This document shows, in pieces, positions 1-7,143 of a stretch of DNA of 64,000 bases. A program made the position numbers and the translations under genes. The notes beneath the pieces are model-generated. The model had not been told where the DNA came from. It was given only the letters and a program-made list of their open reading frames with translations, and ran no database searches. Source of the stretch: Aphanothece sacrum FPU1 (GTDB taxonomy: Bacteria > Cyanobacteriota > Cyanobacteriia > Cyanobacteriales > Microcystaceae); contig NZ_BDQK01000013.1 of NCBI RefSeq assembly GCF_003864295.1, forward strand, positions 372,001 to 436,000, written 5' to 3'. Numbering within the stretch: position 1 is the stretch's first letter; every line of letters begins with the position of its first letter.

Positions 1-408
1 TTGATTTGGGGCCGGTATCACCGGGGTAGGCTTTTGGGAGAGGGTAACGCCAACGGGGGCTTGGGGTTTAATAGGAGGTCTGGGAGGGGCCACTAGAGTT
101 GGGGAACTGTCTTGAGAACTATTGGGGGAATCTGAACTTGATCTGCGATGGGTTTGTTTATGGTGAATAGCTAAAATTTCCTGTTTCCGTTCTCCCTTGA
201 GGGATGGTTCACTACCATGACCGCTAGTTTGGTTGGCTACATACTTATCGGCCATGGCTTTGATCCGTTCAGCTTGAGATTCGCTAATGGTGCTACTGTG
301 GCTTTTAACTGTAATGCTAAGTTGGGCGCAAATTTCCAAGATGTCTTTGTTCTCTAAATTCAATTCTTTTGATAAATCGTAAATTCTGACTTTTTGTGCG
401 TTGTTCAT
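1..408 (-). CDS. infB: translation initiation factor IF-2, N-terminal part (cut by window edge)
   Basis: IF-2 is the GTPase that brings initiator tRNA to the 30S subunit. Only the first 136 codons are here. They begin MNNAQKVRIYDLSKELN, the IF2_N start typical of cyanobacterial IF-2, followed by a low-complexity linker rich in Pro, Ser and Gln. The G domain lies outside the window. The ATG at 408 is preceded by a purine-rich AGGGGGAT. It is the last visible gene of the rimP-nusA-ylxR-infB operon, about 170 bp after ylxR. Identification rests on the N-terminal motif plus operon position. Confidence 0.92.
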   Translation of the reverse strand, partial: MNNAQKVRIYDLSKELNLENKDILEICAQLSITVKSHSSTISESQAERIKAMADKYVANQTSGHGSEPSLKGERKQEILAIHHKQTHRRSSSDSPNSSQDSSPTLVAPPRPPIKPQAPVGVTLSQKPTPVIPAPNQ

Positions 409-582
409 CCACTATCCCCCTGACTTGGTTTGTGTTGTTTTAATGGCTTAAGCTCCCCATGTTCAAGAAACGGGTAAGCTCTGGTTTTGAGCAGTTCCAT
501 TTAACGGTAATGATCATGATGAAAGAAAACAATCCTCACTCCTATGCTAACGGTTAAACGTCTCAATGAGTATTTTTTGCCA

Positions 583-867
583 TTAAGGAGTTTTCTCATG
601 AGACTGGCCCTGGGTGCTGAAATGTTCTAAACGCTCCCAGAGACTTTCATAGATACTATCAGGTACAGGGGCTTTGAGAATTTTTCCGAGCCGATTTTTT
701 TGAGTGGCCGTGCGTAAGCAACTTTTTTGAGGACACACATAAGCCGATCTTCCCATTCCCTGATCTAATTGTACCTGTCGGGAGGGAGAGACTCGCACAA
801 TGCGCCAAAATGCCTCTTTAGGGGCTAGGCAACGACAACTCAAACAACGGCGGTAATTCGGTTTCAT
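583..867 (-). CDS. ylxR: YlxR/RnpM-family RNA-binding protein
   Basis: A 94-residue protein of the DUF448 family, small RNA-binding proteins encoded between nusA and infB; the Bacillus member is reported to bind and modulate RNase P. Visible marks are the N-terminal Cys cluster (C8, C11, C13), the hallmark GRSAYVC at residues 39-45 and a further Cys at 50, consistent with a Cys-rich fold. It begins 12 bp after the nusA stop and is surely cotranscribed. Its exact role in cyanobacteria is not clear from sequence. Confidence 0.9.
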   Translation of the reverse strand: MKPNYRRCLSCRCLAPKEAFWRIVRVSPSRQVQLDQGMGRSAYVCPQKSCLRTATQKNRLGKILKAPVPDSIYESLWERLEHFSTQGQSHEKTP

Positions 868-879
868 CTGGATTTAGGG

Positions 880-2112
880 TTATTCACTCTCCGAAGCTGA
901 AGATTCAGGGGCGATCGCTTCTTGTTTTTCATCAAGATTCAATTGTGATTTTTTGATGGATAGTTGTTGTTTGTATTCCTCTGGTTTATAGGTAGCGGAA
1001 TCTTTAATGTCGATTTTCCATCCGGTTAAACGGGCGGCTAATCTGACGTTTTGTCCTTCTTTACCGATGGCTAAACTTAGTTGATCTTCGGCTACTAATA
1101 CTAAGGCGTGTCGCTCATCAGGATTGATTAATACTACTTGATCAACTCTTGCGGGACTGAGGGCGTTAGCGATGTAGGTGGAAGGATCGGGCGACCAACG
1201 AATAACATCGATTTTTTCCCCTCTTAGTTCGTTGACGACGGCTTGAATACGAGATCCCCTCGCTCCAATACAAGCTCCTACGGGGTCTACATCTCTTTCT
1301 AATGTATCAACGGCGATTTTCGTGCGGGGGCCCACATGACGGGAGGGGGGGTTGGCTTCCCTAGAAACGGCGACAATACGCACGATTTCTTCTTCAATTT
1401 CGGGAACTTCGACACTAAATAAGTCTACTACTAATCCGGCGGCCGCTCTAGAAACAATTAGCTGTGGCCCTCGATGGGAGCCTTCTCTAACTTTTTTTAA
1501 CAACACTTTAAAGGTAGCATTAGCCCGATAATTGTCGTTAGGTAATTGTTCTCGTTTAGGTAAAGCCGCTTCGACTTCGGGTTGTCCAAAATTGCTTTGG
1601 ACGGCAATTAATACATCTTGTCGTTCAAAACGTAAGATTCTCCCATTGAGAACGGTTCCTTCAAGTTCGTTAAATTCTTCTTGAATTAATTTCCGTTGTT
1701 GATCTCGCAGTTTTTGTAATAAGACTTGTTTGGTTTGAATGGCTGCCATGCGGCCAAAGTCTCGTTGTGCGGGGGTCACATCTAATACCACTTCGTCTCC
1801 TAATTGGGCTTCGGAGGCTACTTCTTGTACTTCTTGGAGAGAAATATGATGATCCGTATTATCAATGGTTTCCACAATCTTTTTGGTGGAAAGAATGCGA
1901 AATCCTTCTTCTTCGGTGTCTAATTCTACTTCAAAGTTATTAAAATAATCTTCATGAAATTGTTGTCCGATGCTTTGAGAACGGCGATAACGTTCATAAC
2001 CCTTTAATAAGGCTTCCCTTAAGGCTTCTTGTACCGACGACTTGGGTAAATTGTGTCGTTGGCTAATTTCTTCGATCATCTCTATCAGACCAGGTAAACT
2101 GACAAGGGACAT
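880..2112 (-). CDS. nusA: transcription termination/antitermination protein NusA
   Basis: NusA binds RNA polymerase and nascent RNA and modulates pausing, termination and antitermination. The 410-residue protein has the N-terminal polymerase-binding domain (about 1-130), an S1 domain (about 140-220) and two KH domains, marked by IGARGSRIQAVVNEL near 290 and IGKEGQNVRLAARLTGW near 355. It ends in a short acidic tail and has no extra C-terminal acidic repeats, as is usual in cyanobacteria. The upstream AGGAGG-like sequence (2117-2122 on the plus strand) fixes the start. It is flanked by rimP and ylxR. Confidence 0.96.
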   Translation of the reverse strand: MSLVSLPGLIEMIEEISQRHNLPKSSVQEALREALLKGYERYRRSQSIGQQFHEDYFNNFEVELDTEEEGFRILSTKKIVETIDNTDHHISLQEVQEVASEAQLGDEVVLDVTPAQRDFGRMAAIQTKQVLLQKLRDQQRKLIQEEFNELEGTVLNGRILRFERQDVLIAVQSNFGQPEVEAALPKREQLPNDNYRANATFKVLLKKVREGSHRGPQLIVSRAAAGLVVDLFSVEVPEIEEEIVRIVAVSREANPPSRHVGPRTKIAVDTLERDVDPVGACIGARGSRIQAVVNELRGEKIDVIRWSPDPSTYIANALSPARVDQVVLINPDERHALVLVAEDQLSLAIGKEGQNVRLAARLTGWKIDIKDSATYKPEEYKQQLSIKKSQLNLDEKQEAIAPESSASESE

Positions 2113-2146
2113 TTATAAACCTCCTTGACGATAATTATTCATATTT

Positions 2147-2608
2147 TTAACGGTGAGTGTCTAATTGAACTTTGGCTATTAATTCGCGTTTAATGGCGAT
2201 CGCTCGTCCTTTTTGGTTGATATAAACGGTATCTTCATCCCTTCGCAGAAGTTGACCGCGCCATTCTTTCTGCTCTAAGTAAGGGGCGTAGGTTGTTATC
2301 AGTACAGGAAACCCTTTAAAGGTCATAAATTCGCGATCGCTCGTTAATTGTCGAGAAATTCCGGGACTTGATATCTCTAAAACGTATGCTCCTTCAAGAA
2401 TTTGGGCTTCATCAAGGGTCAGTTCTAACTCTCGACTGATTTGTTCACAGTCGTCTAAGCTGGTATCCCCCAGAGGGTTACGAATATCCACTCGCAACAC
2501 GGGGGGCCGTTTGTTGGTGTGAAATATCACGTCAACCACTTCTAACCCCAAATTTTGGGCGATGGGGGTGGCTAATTCAATAATTTTGGGAATCAGAGGA
2601 TGAGTCAT
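2147..2608 (-). CDS. rimP: ribosome maturation factor RimP
   Basis: RimP assists late assembly of the 30S subunit. The 153-residue protein matches the family length. It shows the central segment LRVDIRNP...SLDDCEQISRELE and YVLEISSPGISRQL (about residues 75-88), both characteristic of RimP. It is the first gene of the rimP-nusA-ylxR-infB operon, 34 bp before nusA. A 570-bp non-coding leader lies upstream. Confidence 0.95.
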   Translation of the reverse strand: MTHPLIPKIIELATPIAQNLGLEVVDVIFHTNKRPPVLRVDIRNPLGDTSLDDCEQISRELELTLDEAQILEGAYVLEISSPGISRQLTSDREFMTFKGFPVLITTYAPYLEQKEWRGQLLRRDEDTVYINQKGRAIAIKRELIAKVQLDTHR

Positions 2609-3005
2609 GGTTACTCAAACAATAAAAAAAGCGGGGTTTGACCCACTTCCATTAAAAATCAGCAAGTGACATTACCCACATTTACTCCAAGGGACATAAC
2701 GTGGGCTTGAAGAATTGCTTCTAGAAGTTTATGATACATTTATGCGGTAGAATGCGACACAAAGAAGCACTATACGGCAATAGCATTTAGGTTTAATCAC
2801 CTAAAAGGAGGTATCCCTCAAAGCTTCCAAAAAACTTGAAAGCACAATATTTCCCCCGTTTTTCACGTCTTGGTTCTTGACGTTAACTAGCCATTTAATT
2901 GAATTTCGGGTTGAAAACACTCCCATTCAAAGGCATTATTAAGCACCCATGAGCGGATCAACCCCATTATACTACAAATCAGTGATTAAAAGAATAAGAA
3001 ACTGA

Positions 3006-3039
3006 GTAGGTTGGGTTGAACGATAGTGAAACCCAACAC
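3006..3039. repeat. REP-like palindrome, GTTGGGTT...AACCCAAC family
   Basis: An inverted repeat built from GTAGGTTGGGTT and AACCCAAC. A second copy follows 100 bp later, and relatives occur near 27945, 32875 and 47340. It belongs to the small palindromic repeats common in cyanobacterial intergenic DNA. Confidence 0.6.
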
Positions 3040-3140
3040 TTAGATTAGGTTTTTGACACTCCCTACGGTCGGTTTATCAATTGGTCGCAATTCCCACTGA
3101 TGTTAACATCTGTATAATGGTAGACCCCTTGCTATATTAA

Positions 3141-3169
3141 GTTGGGTTTCGTACCTCAACCCAACCTAC
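3141..3169. repeat. REP-like palindrome, GTTGGGTTTCGT family
   Basis: An inverted repeat: GTTGGGTT, a short spacer, then AACCCAACCTAC. It lies 9 bp past the murD stop codon on the transcribed strand, so it could also act as a 3' hairpin for murD mRNA. Confidence 0.55.
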
Positions 3170-3177
3170 AATCTAAG

Positions 3178-4545
3178 TTATAGTTTCTGACATAAATCAC
3201 GAAAATCATCCCCTCGATGCTCAAAGCTTTGATATTGATCAAAACTGGCACAAGCAGGAGATAATAAGACAGTTTTAGCTTGATATTGTTGCCCTAATTC
3301 TAACCCTTTTTTTACTGCTTTATCCATTGTCTTAACAATTTCATAATTATTATAATTACATTCTTTTAACCGTTTAGCAAAGGTTGGGGCTGCATCACCA
3401 ATTAATAATACGGTTGCTGCTTTTGCTTTAATTTCTTCAAGCCAACGGGTATCATCTCCCTCTTTTGCTTCTCCTCCTGCAATTAAAATAACGGGAGATT
3501 CTACGGACTTTAATCCAACTTCTGCGGCATCATAATTAGTGGCTTTACTATCATTAATAAAGTCAATTCCTTGGACATTACAAATTAATTCTAAGCGATG
3601 AGGAACCCCAGTAAAGGTAGCAATCGCTTGAGCGATTGCCGTTTTTTCTATTCCGGCTAATCTGGCGGCAGCTACAGCCATTAATAAATTTTGTTGATTA
3701 TGAGAACCCACCATTTTAAACAAATTAATTGGTATAATTAATTCACCAAAAGCTACCACCCAATTATCTTGTAAATAGACCCCTTTCGCCGGATCACAAA
3801 GTAAATTATCTTTGCCTTTTACACTTGTCCAATAAGCATCTGGCCACTGTTCTAAACCTACTTGACGTAAATAAGGATCATCACCATTAAATATTTGATG
3901 ACGACAACGATGTAACAAAGAGGATTTAATAGAGTAATAGTTATCTAGGGTTTTATGACGACTTAAATGATCGGGAGTAAAAGTTGTCCAAATGCAAATT
4001 TTAGGCGCAATTTTTTGAGATGATTCTATCTGATAACTACTAATTTCTGCTATAATAAAATCATAAGGTTGAGCGTTATCTTTTTTTTGTTGAGATAAAG
4101 CTAATTCACAAGCGGCATAACCAATATTACCACAAGCAGGGGCATTTAATTTTGCTCCTTGAAACATGGCAGAAACTAAAGCAGTTGTGGTTGTTTTTCC
4201 ATTGGTTCCTGTAATGGCAACCCAAGGAGATGAGTTAAGATATCGCCAAGCTAATTCTAATTCTCCAATAGTATCAATGCCTAGATCACGGGCTTCTACT
4301 AATAAGGGAATATCCCAAGGAACTCCTGGACTAACGACAATTAAATTAGGTAAATTATCAGAGGTTAGAATAGGGGTATGACCTAATTTAACGCTAATGC
4401 CTTCATCTGCTAATTTTTGTTGCGTTGGGTATAAATTAGGGGAGTCAGCGCGATCGCTTAATATCACGTCCCATCCCTCCCGTTTAAGGAGTTTGGCGGC
4501 CGCAATGCCCGATCTTCCCAATCCAATAATATAAGCTATAGCCAT
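3178..4545 (-). CDS. murD: UDP-N-acetylmuramoyl-L-alanine--D-glutamate ligase
   Basis: MurD adds D-glutamate to UDP-MurNAc-L-Ala in the cytoplasmic phase of peptidoglycan synthesis. The 455-residue protein has the usual three-domain layout: N-terminal nucleotide-sugar fold starting [11 protein letters not shown], the ATP-binding loop GTNGKTTT at 113-120, the Mur-ligase central segment with SYQIESS, then NDSKATN and a C-terminal domain with [12 protein letters not shown]. Length and motifs fit a complete enzyme. It stands alone rather than in a dcw cluster, as is common in cyanobacteria. Confidence 0.96.
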   Translation of the reverse strand: MAIAYIIGLGRSGIAAAKLLKREGWDVILSDRADSPNLYPTQQKLADEGISVKLGHTPILTSDNLPNLIVVSPGVPWDIPLLVEARDLGIDTIGELELAWRYLNSSPWVAITGTNGKTTTTALVSAMFQGAKLNAPACGNIGYAACELALSQQKKDNAQPYDFIIAEISSYQIESSQKIAPKICIWTTFTPDHLSRHKTLDNYYSIKSSLLHRCRHQIFNGDDPYLRQVGLEQWPDAYWTSVKGKDNLLCDPAKGVYLQDNWVVAFGELIIPINLFKMVGSHNQQNLLMAVAAARLAGIEKTAIAQAIATFTGVPHRLELICNVQGIDFINDSKATNYDAAEVGLKSVESPVILIAGGEAKEGDDTRWLEEIKAKAATVLLIGDAAPTFAKRLKECNYNNYEIVKTMDKAVKKGLELGQQYQAKTVLLSPACASFDQYQSFEHRGDDFRDLCQKL

Positions 4546-4713
4546 CGTTTTGGTGGCATCCTTCCTTAATTTTAAGCTTTGCTTATTTTAGCAAGAATTG
4601 ACCGCAAAAATTTCTCAATTTCATCAGGTGACGATAAACTTGATTAAAATCATGGAAGTCTAGACCGGCTGACCTCATAATCACAATTCTAGTCCATTTT
4701 AATTAATTTATTT

Positions 4714-4902
4714 GGTTCTATCGGATTTACTATGCTAAATTGATAATTAATGACAGACTTAAGTCTGATCCTATAAAGACTAAGTCCGCCTGCGCGGACT
4801 AAATTCTTAGGTTGCGTAGGCAACCTTTGTTTGTATAGCTTAACTCTGAGCGAGTTAAGGTCTATCATTTGTAATAATTTAGCATAACTTGTCTGGTAGA
4901 AT
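4714..4902. repeat. foldback (MITE-like) element, copy A
   Basis: A 189-bp non-coding element with imperfect terminal inverted repeats; the left end GGTTCTATCGGATTTACTAT is mirrored by the right end near 4880-4902. Inside are three smaller palindromes: AGTCCGCCTGCGCGGACT, GGTTGCGTAGGCAACC and TAACTCTGAGCGAGTTA. Related copies lie at 39216-39470 (complete) and 57341-57482 (right end missing), with a decayed one near 41504-41600. No ORF is present, so any movement would depend on another transposase. Confidence 0.7.
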
Positions 4903-5093
4903 TATTTATTTTTATAAGATATGAAAATTTCAATTAACTTAAACTGTAAGAAGTTAATCTATAAATTAGTCTGTCCTGGGATTATAGCATATTATTTTAA
5001 ATTATGGTGGATTTAAAATAATTAGTGGCAAAAATTTAAAAAAACGTTACAGTAAATAATTAGAATCATTATTGTTTGGGAAGAGGAAGCCCT

Positions 5094-5885
5094 ATGCTGG
5101 AGTTATATCAATTTGAAGTTTCTCAGTATTCTGAAAAAGTCCGATTAATTCTTGATTATAAAGGATTAGAGTACCGTAAAATCGAAGTAACACCAGGAAT
5201 TGGACAAATTGATCTTTATAAGATGTCGGGACAAACACAAGTTCCGGTGTTAAAAGATGGAGATACTATTGTTTCAGATTCAACGGAAATTGCTTTTTAT
5301 TTAGATAGAAAATATCCAGAAAAGCCTATTATTCCGAATGATCCTGTTTTACGAGGCCAATGTTTATTAATTGAAGAATGGGCTGATGAATCTATTGGAT
5401 TAAAAGGTAGAACTGCCTTTATTGGGGCATTAAATCAAAACCCTAATTTTCGGACTTCTGTGCTACCAAAAGAAGTACCTGACTTTCTAAAGACTTTAGT
5501 AGGAGCGGTTCCTGGTGATTTATTAAGTGTATTAGGAACTGGTGTCGGTTTTGGCAAAGATGCAGTTAAGGAAGCCAATAAAGCTCTCAAACAAGATTTA
5601 GAAGCTTTGAGTCTTATTTTACAACACCGTCCCTATTTAGTGGGGGATGAACCGACTTTAGCTGATTTAGCGGTTGCGGGATTAAGTATCATTTTAAAGC
5701 TACCCCCTGGGGATTATTTAGATATTCCTGATACTCTTAAGGGTAAAGGAATACCTGGGTTAGCGGATAATATGACTTATGATAGCTTTTTCCTGTGGCG
5801 CGATCGCTTATATATGGAGTATCGTAAACCTCTTGGTAAGAGGAGTCAAACAGAGGGTTCTCCGACAACAATCAATATTGATTAG
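5094..5885 (+). CDS. glutathione S-transferase family protein
   Basis: A 263-residue protein with an N-terminal thioredoxin-like GST domain. ELYQFEVSQYSEKVRLIL has a Ser-rather-than-Cys glutathione site, TQVPVLKDGD carries the cis-proline, and DSTEIAFYLDRKYP is the GSH-binding SNAIL-like segment. An all-helical C-terminal domain includes LVGDEPTLADLAVAGL. The substrate cannot be told. The ATG at 5094 is preferred over an upstream TTG because AAGAGGAAG ends five bases before it. It is probably monocistronic, with foldback DNA upstream and msrB 110 bp downstream. Confidence 0.85.
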   Translation: MLELYQFEVSQYSEKVRLILDYKGLEYRKIEVTPGIGQIDLYKMSGQTQVPVLKDGDTIVSDSTEIAFYLDRKYPEKPIIPNDPVLRGQCLLIEEWADESIGLKGRTAFIGALNQNPNFRTSVLPKEVPDFLKTLVGAVPGDLLSVLGTGVGFGKDAVKEANKALKQDLEALSLILQHRPYLVGDEPTLADLAVAGLSIILKLPPGDYLDIPDTLKGKGIPGLADNMTYDSFFLWRDRLYMEYRKPLGKRSQTEGSPTTINID

Positions 5886-5995
5886 AGTCATTGGTTGATG
5901 GTAAATTATGTTTTAGTTATGATTCATAAACCATCAACCATCATAAGCGAAAAAGCTGTTTATTTTTTGATCAACAATTTAGCTAGGTAAGTCTC

Positions 5996-6406
5996 ATGAA
6001 AACAGAAAAAGAGCAATTTGAAGTTACTAAAACAGACAAAGAGTGGAAAGAAATTTTAAGTCCTGAACAGTTTAATGTATTAAGAAAACATGGAACAGAA
6101 AGAGCGGGAACCAGTCCCTTAGATAAAGAATATAGTGAGGGAATATATGAGTGTTCCGGTTGTGGACATCCCTTATTTACTTCTGATACAAAATATAATA
6201 GTGGGACAGGTTGGCCAAGTTTTTATGCGCCCCTTGAAGGAGGGATTGAAACATCAATTGATCGTTCTTTATTTATGACTCGTGTTGAGGTGCATTGTAG
6301 TCATTGTGGGGGACATTTAGGTCATGTTTTTTCTGATGGGCCACAACCAACGGGACAACGATATTGTATGAATGGAGTTTCTTTAAAATTCGTTCCCAAG
6401 GAATAA
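5996..6406 (+). CDS. msrB: peptide-methionine (R)-S-oxide reductase MsrB
   Basis: Reduces methionine-R-sulfoxide in proteins, repairing oxidative damage. The 136-residue protein has the complete MsrB signature: zinc Cys pairs C53/C56 and C101/C104 (CSGCGHPLF and CSHCGGHLGHVF), GWPSF at 72-76, and the catalytic Cys124 in RYCMNG. The GST gene upstream on the same strand is consistent with a stress-response pairing, but the 110-bp gap leaves cotranscription open. Confidence 0.96.
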   Translation: MKTEKEQFEVTKTDKEWKEILSPEQFNVLRKHGTERAGTSPLDKEYSEGIYECSGCGHPLFTSDTKYNSGTGWPSFYAPLEGGIETSIDRSLFMTRVEVHCSHCGGHLGHVFSDGPQPTGQRYCMNGVSLKFVPKE

Positions 6407-6424
6407 GTTTAAGGGGTAATAAAT

Positions 6425-6562
6425 TAAGGGTTGGCTATTAAATCAGTTAACAGTAAACAGTTATCAGTTATCAGGTGTATAGTAGGGGACTTATACCCAT
6501 GAACGCCGGAACAGTTATCAAAACTTTTAACTGATAATTGTTAATTTTATAGCCAATCCTTA
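6425..6562. repeat. foldback repeat with terminal inverted repeats
   Basis: Ends TAAGGGTTGGCTAT (6425-6438) and ATAGCCAATCCTTA (6549-6562) are inverted copies with one mismatch. The inside contains AACAGTTATCAG and its complement, so most of the 138 bp can fold into one long imperfect hairpin. It lies between msrB and the next gene and could serve as a terminator or be a small non-autonomous mobile element. Confidence 0.6.
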
Positions 6563-6626
6563 CTGTAATTTTGGTGAGATGCAGTATATAATTGAAAATA
6601 ACAGTTATTTTGAGGTGAATAAAAAA

Positions 6627-6926
6627 ATGTCAGTTACGATTGAACAAGACCTTAAAGAATATCTCGGTAAGTTTGACCAAAGATTTGACAGACTGGAGCA
6701 AAAGTTAGAAAAAATTGATAATCGTCTTACTAACTTAGAAGTTGGACAAGCTAGATTAGAGGAAAAAGTTGATAGTTTAGAAAAAGATATTGAAAGTGTA
6801 AAAGAAGACACAAAAGAATTAAAAGGTTCTCAGAAAGCCCAAATATGGACGTTAATTGGTATTTTGGGAACGGCATTATTAGGAACGGTGGTGAGCTATA
6901 TTATTCTACCTTTGCCCCCTCAATGA
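6627..6926 (+). CDS. small coiled-coil protein with C-terminal membrane anchor
   Basis: 99 residues, function not recognised. Residues 10-75 are a heptad-rich coiled coil (repeated LEQKLEKIDNRL, LEEKVDSLEKDI), followed by one hydrophobic helix (about 79-95) and a short tail, a tail-anchored layout. The ATG at 6627 is preferred because TGAGGTGA lies 8 bp upstream. A second protein of the same design is encoded at 18452-18757. Phage XhlA-type proteins share this architecture, but no hemolysin or phage neighbours are seen, so I do not assign that role. Confidence 0.75.
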   Translation: MSVTIEQDLKEYLGKFDQRFDRLEQKLEKIDNRLTNLEVGQARLEEKVDSLEKDIESVKEDTKELKGSQKAQIWTLIGILGTALLGTVVSYIILPLPPQ

Positions 6927-7089
6927 TGATTATATTGGTTAATTTCTGGAGATAAGACATATAATTTATAATTACATTATCTTCAATACTTTAATAATAC
7001 TATGAATAACAATACTGTATTGATAGTTCATTGATTTACTCCTGTAAATTATCTAACTCTTTAATGTTCATTAACTCATAATAATATAC

Positions 7090-7095
7090 TATAAT
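7090..7095 (+). promoter_or_regulatory. candidate -10 box for putA
   Basis: A perfect TATAAT hexamer 49 bp before the putA start codon, in an AT-rich 217-bp gap. No good -35 hexamer is at the expected spacing, so an activator may be needed or the match may be chance. Confidence 0.3.
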
Positions 7096-7143
7096 TTTAT
7101 GACAAATTGCGAACGCCTCACACTAATAGGAGAGTATTAAACT

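Larger units (their letters stand above)
2609..3177. promoter_or_regulatory. leader/promoter region between murD and rimP
   Basis: No gene is visible in this 569-bp stretch. On the minus strand a TATAAT-like -10 hexamer lies at 2966-2971, without a convincing -35 box. If used, it would give rimP an untranslated leader of about 350 nt. The leader contains a weak hairpin around 2820-2845. Two short inverted repeats of a dispersed family lie on the murD side (3006-3039 and 3141-3169). The promoter is a proposal from sequence only. Confidence 0.35.
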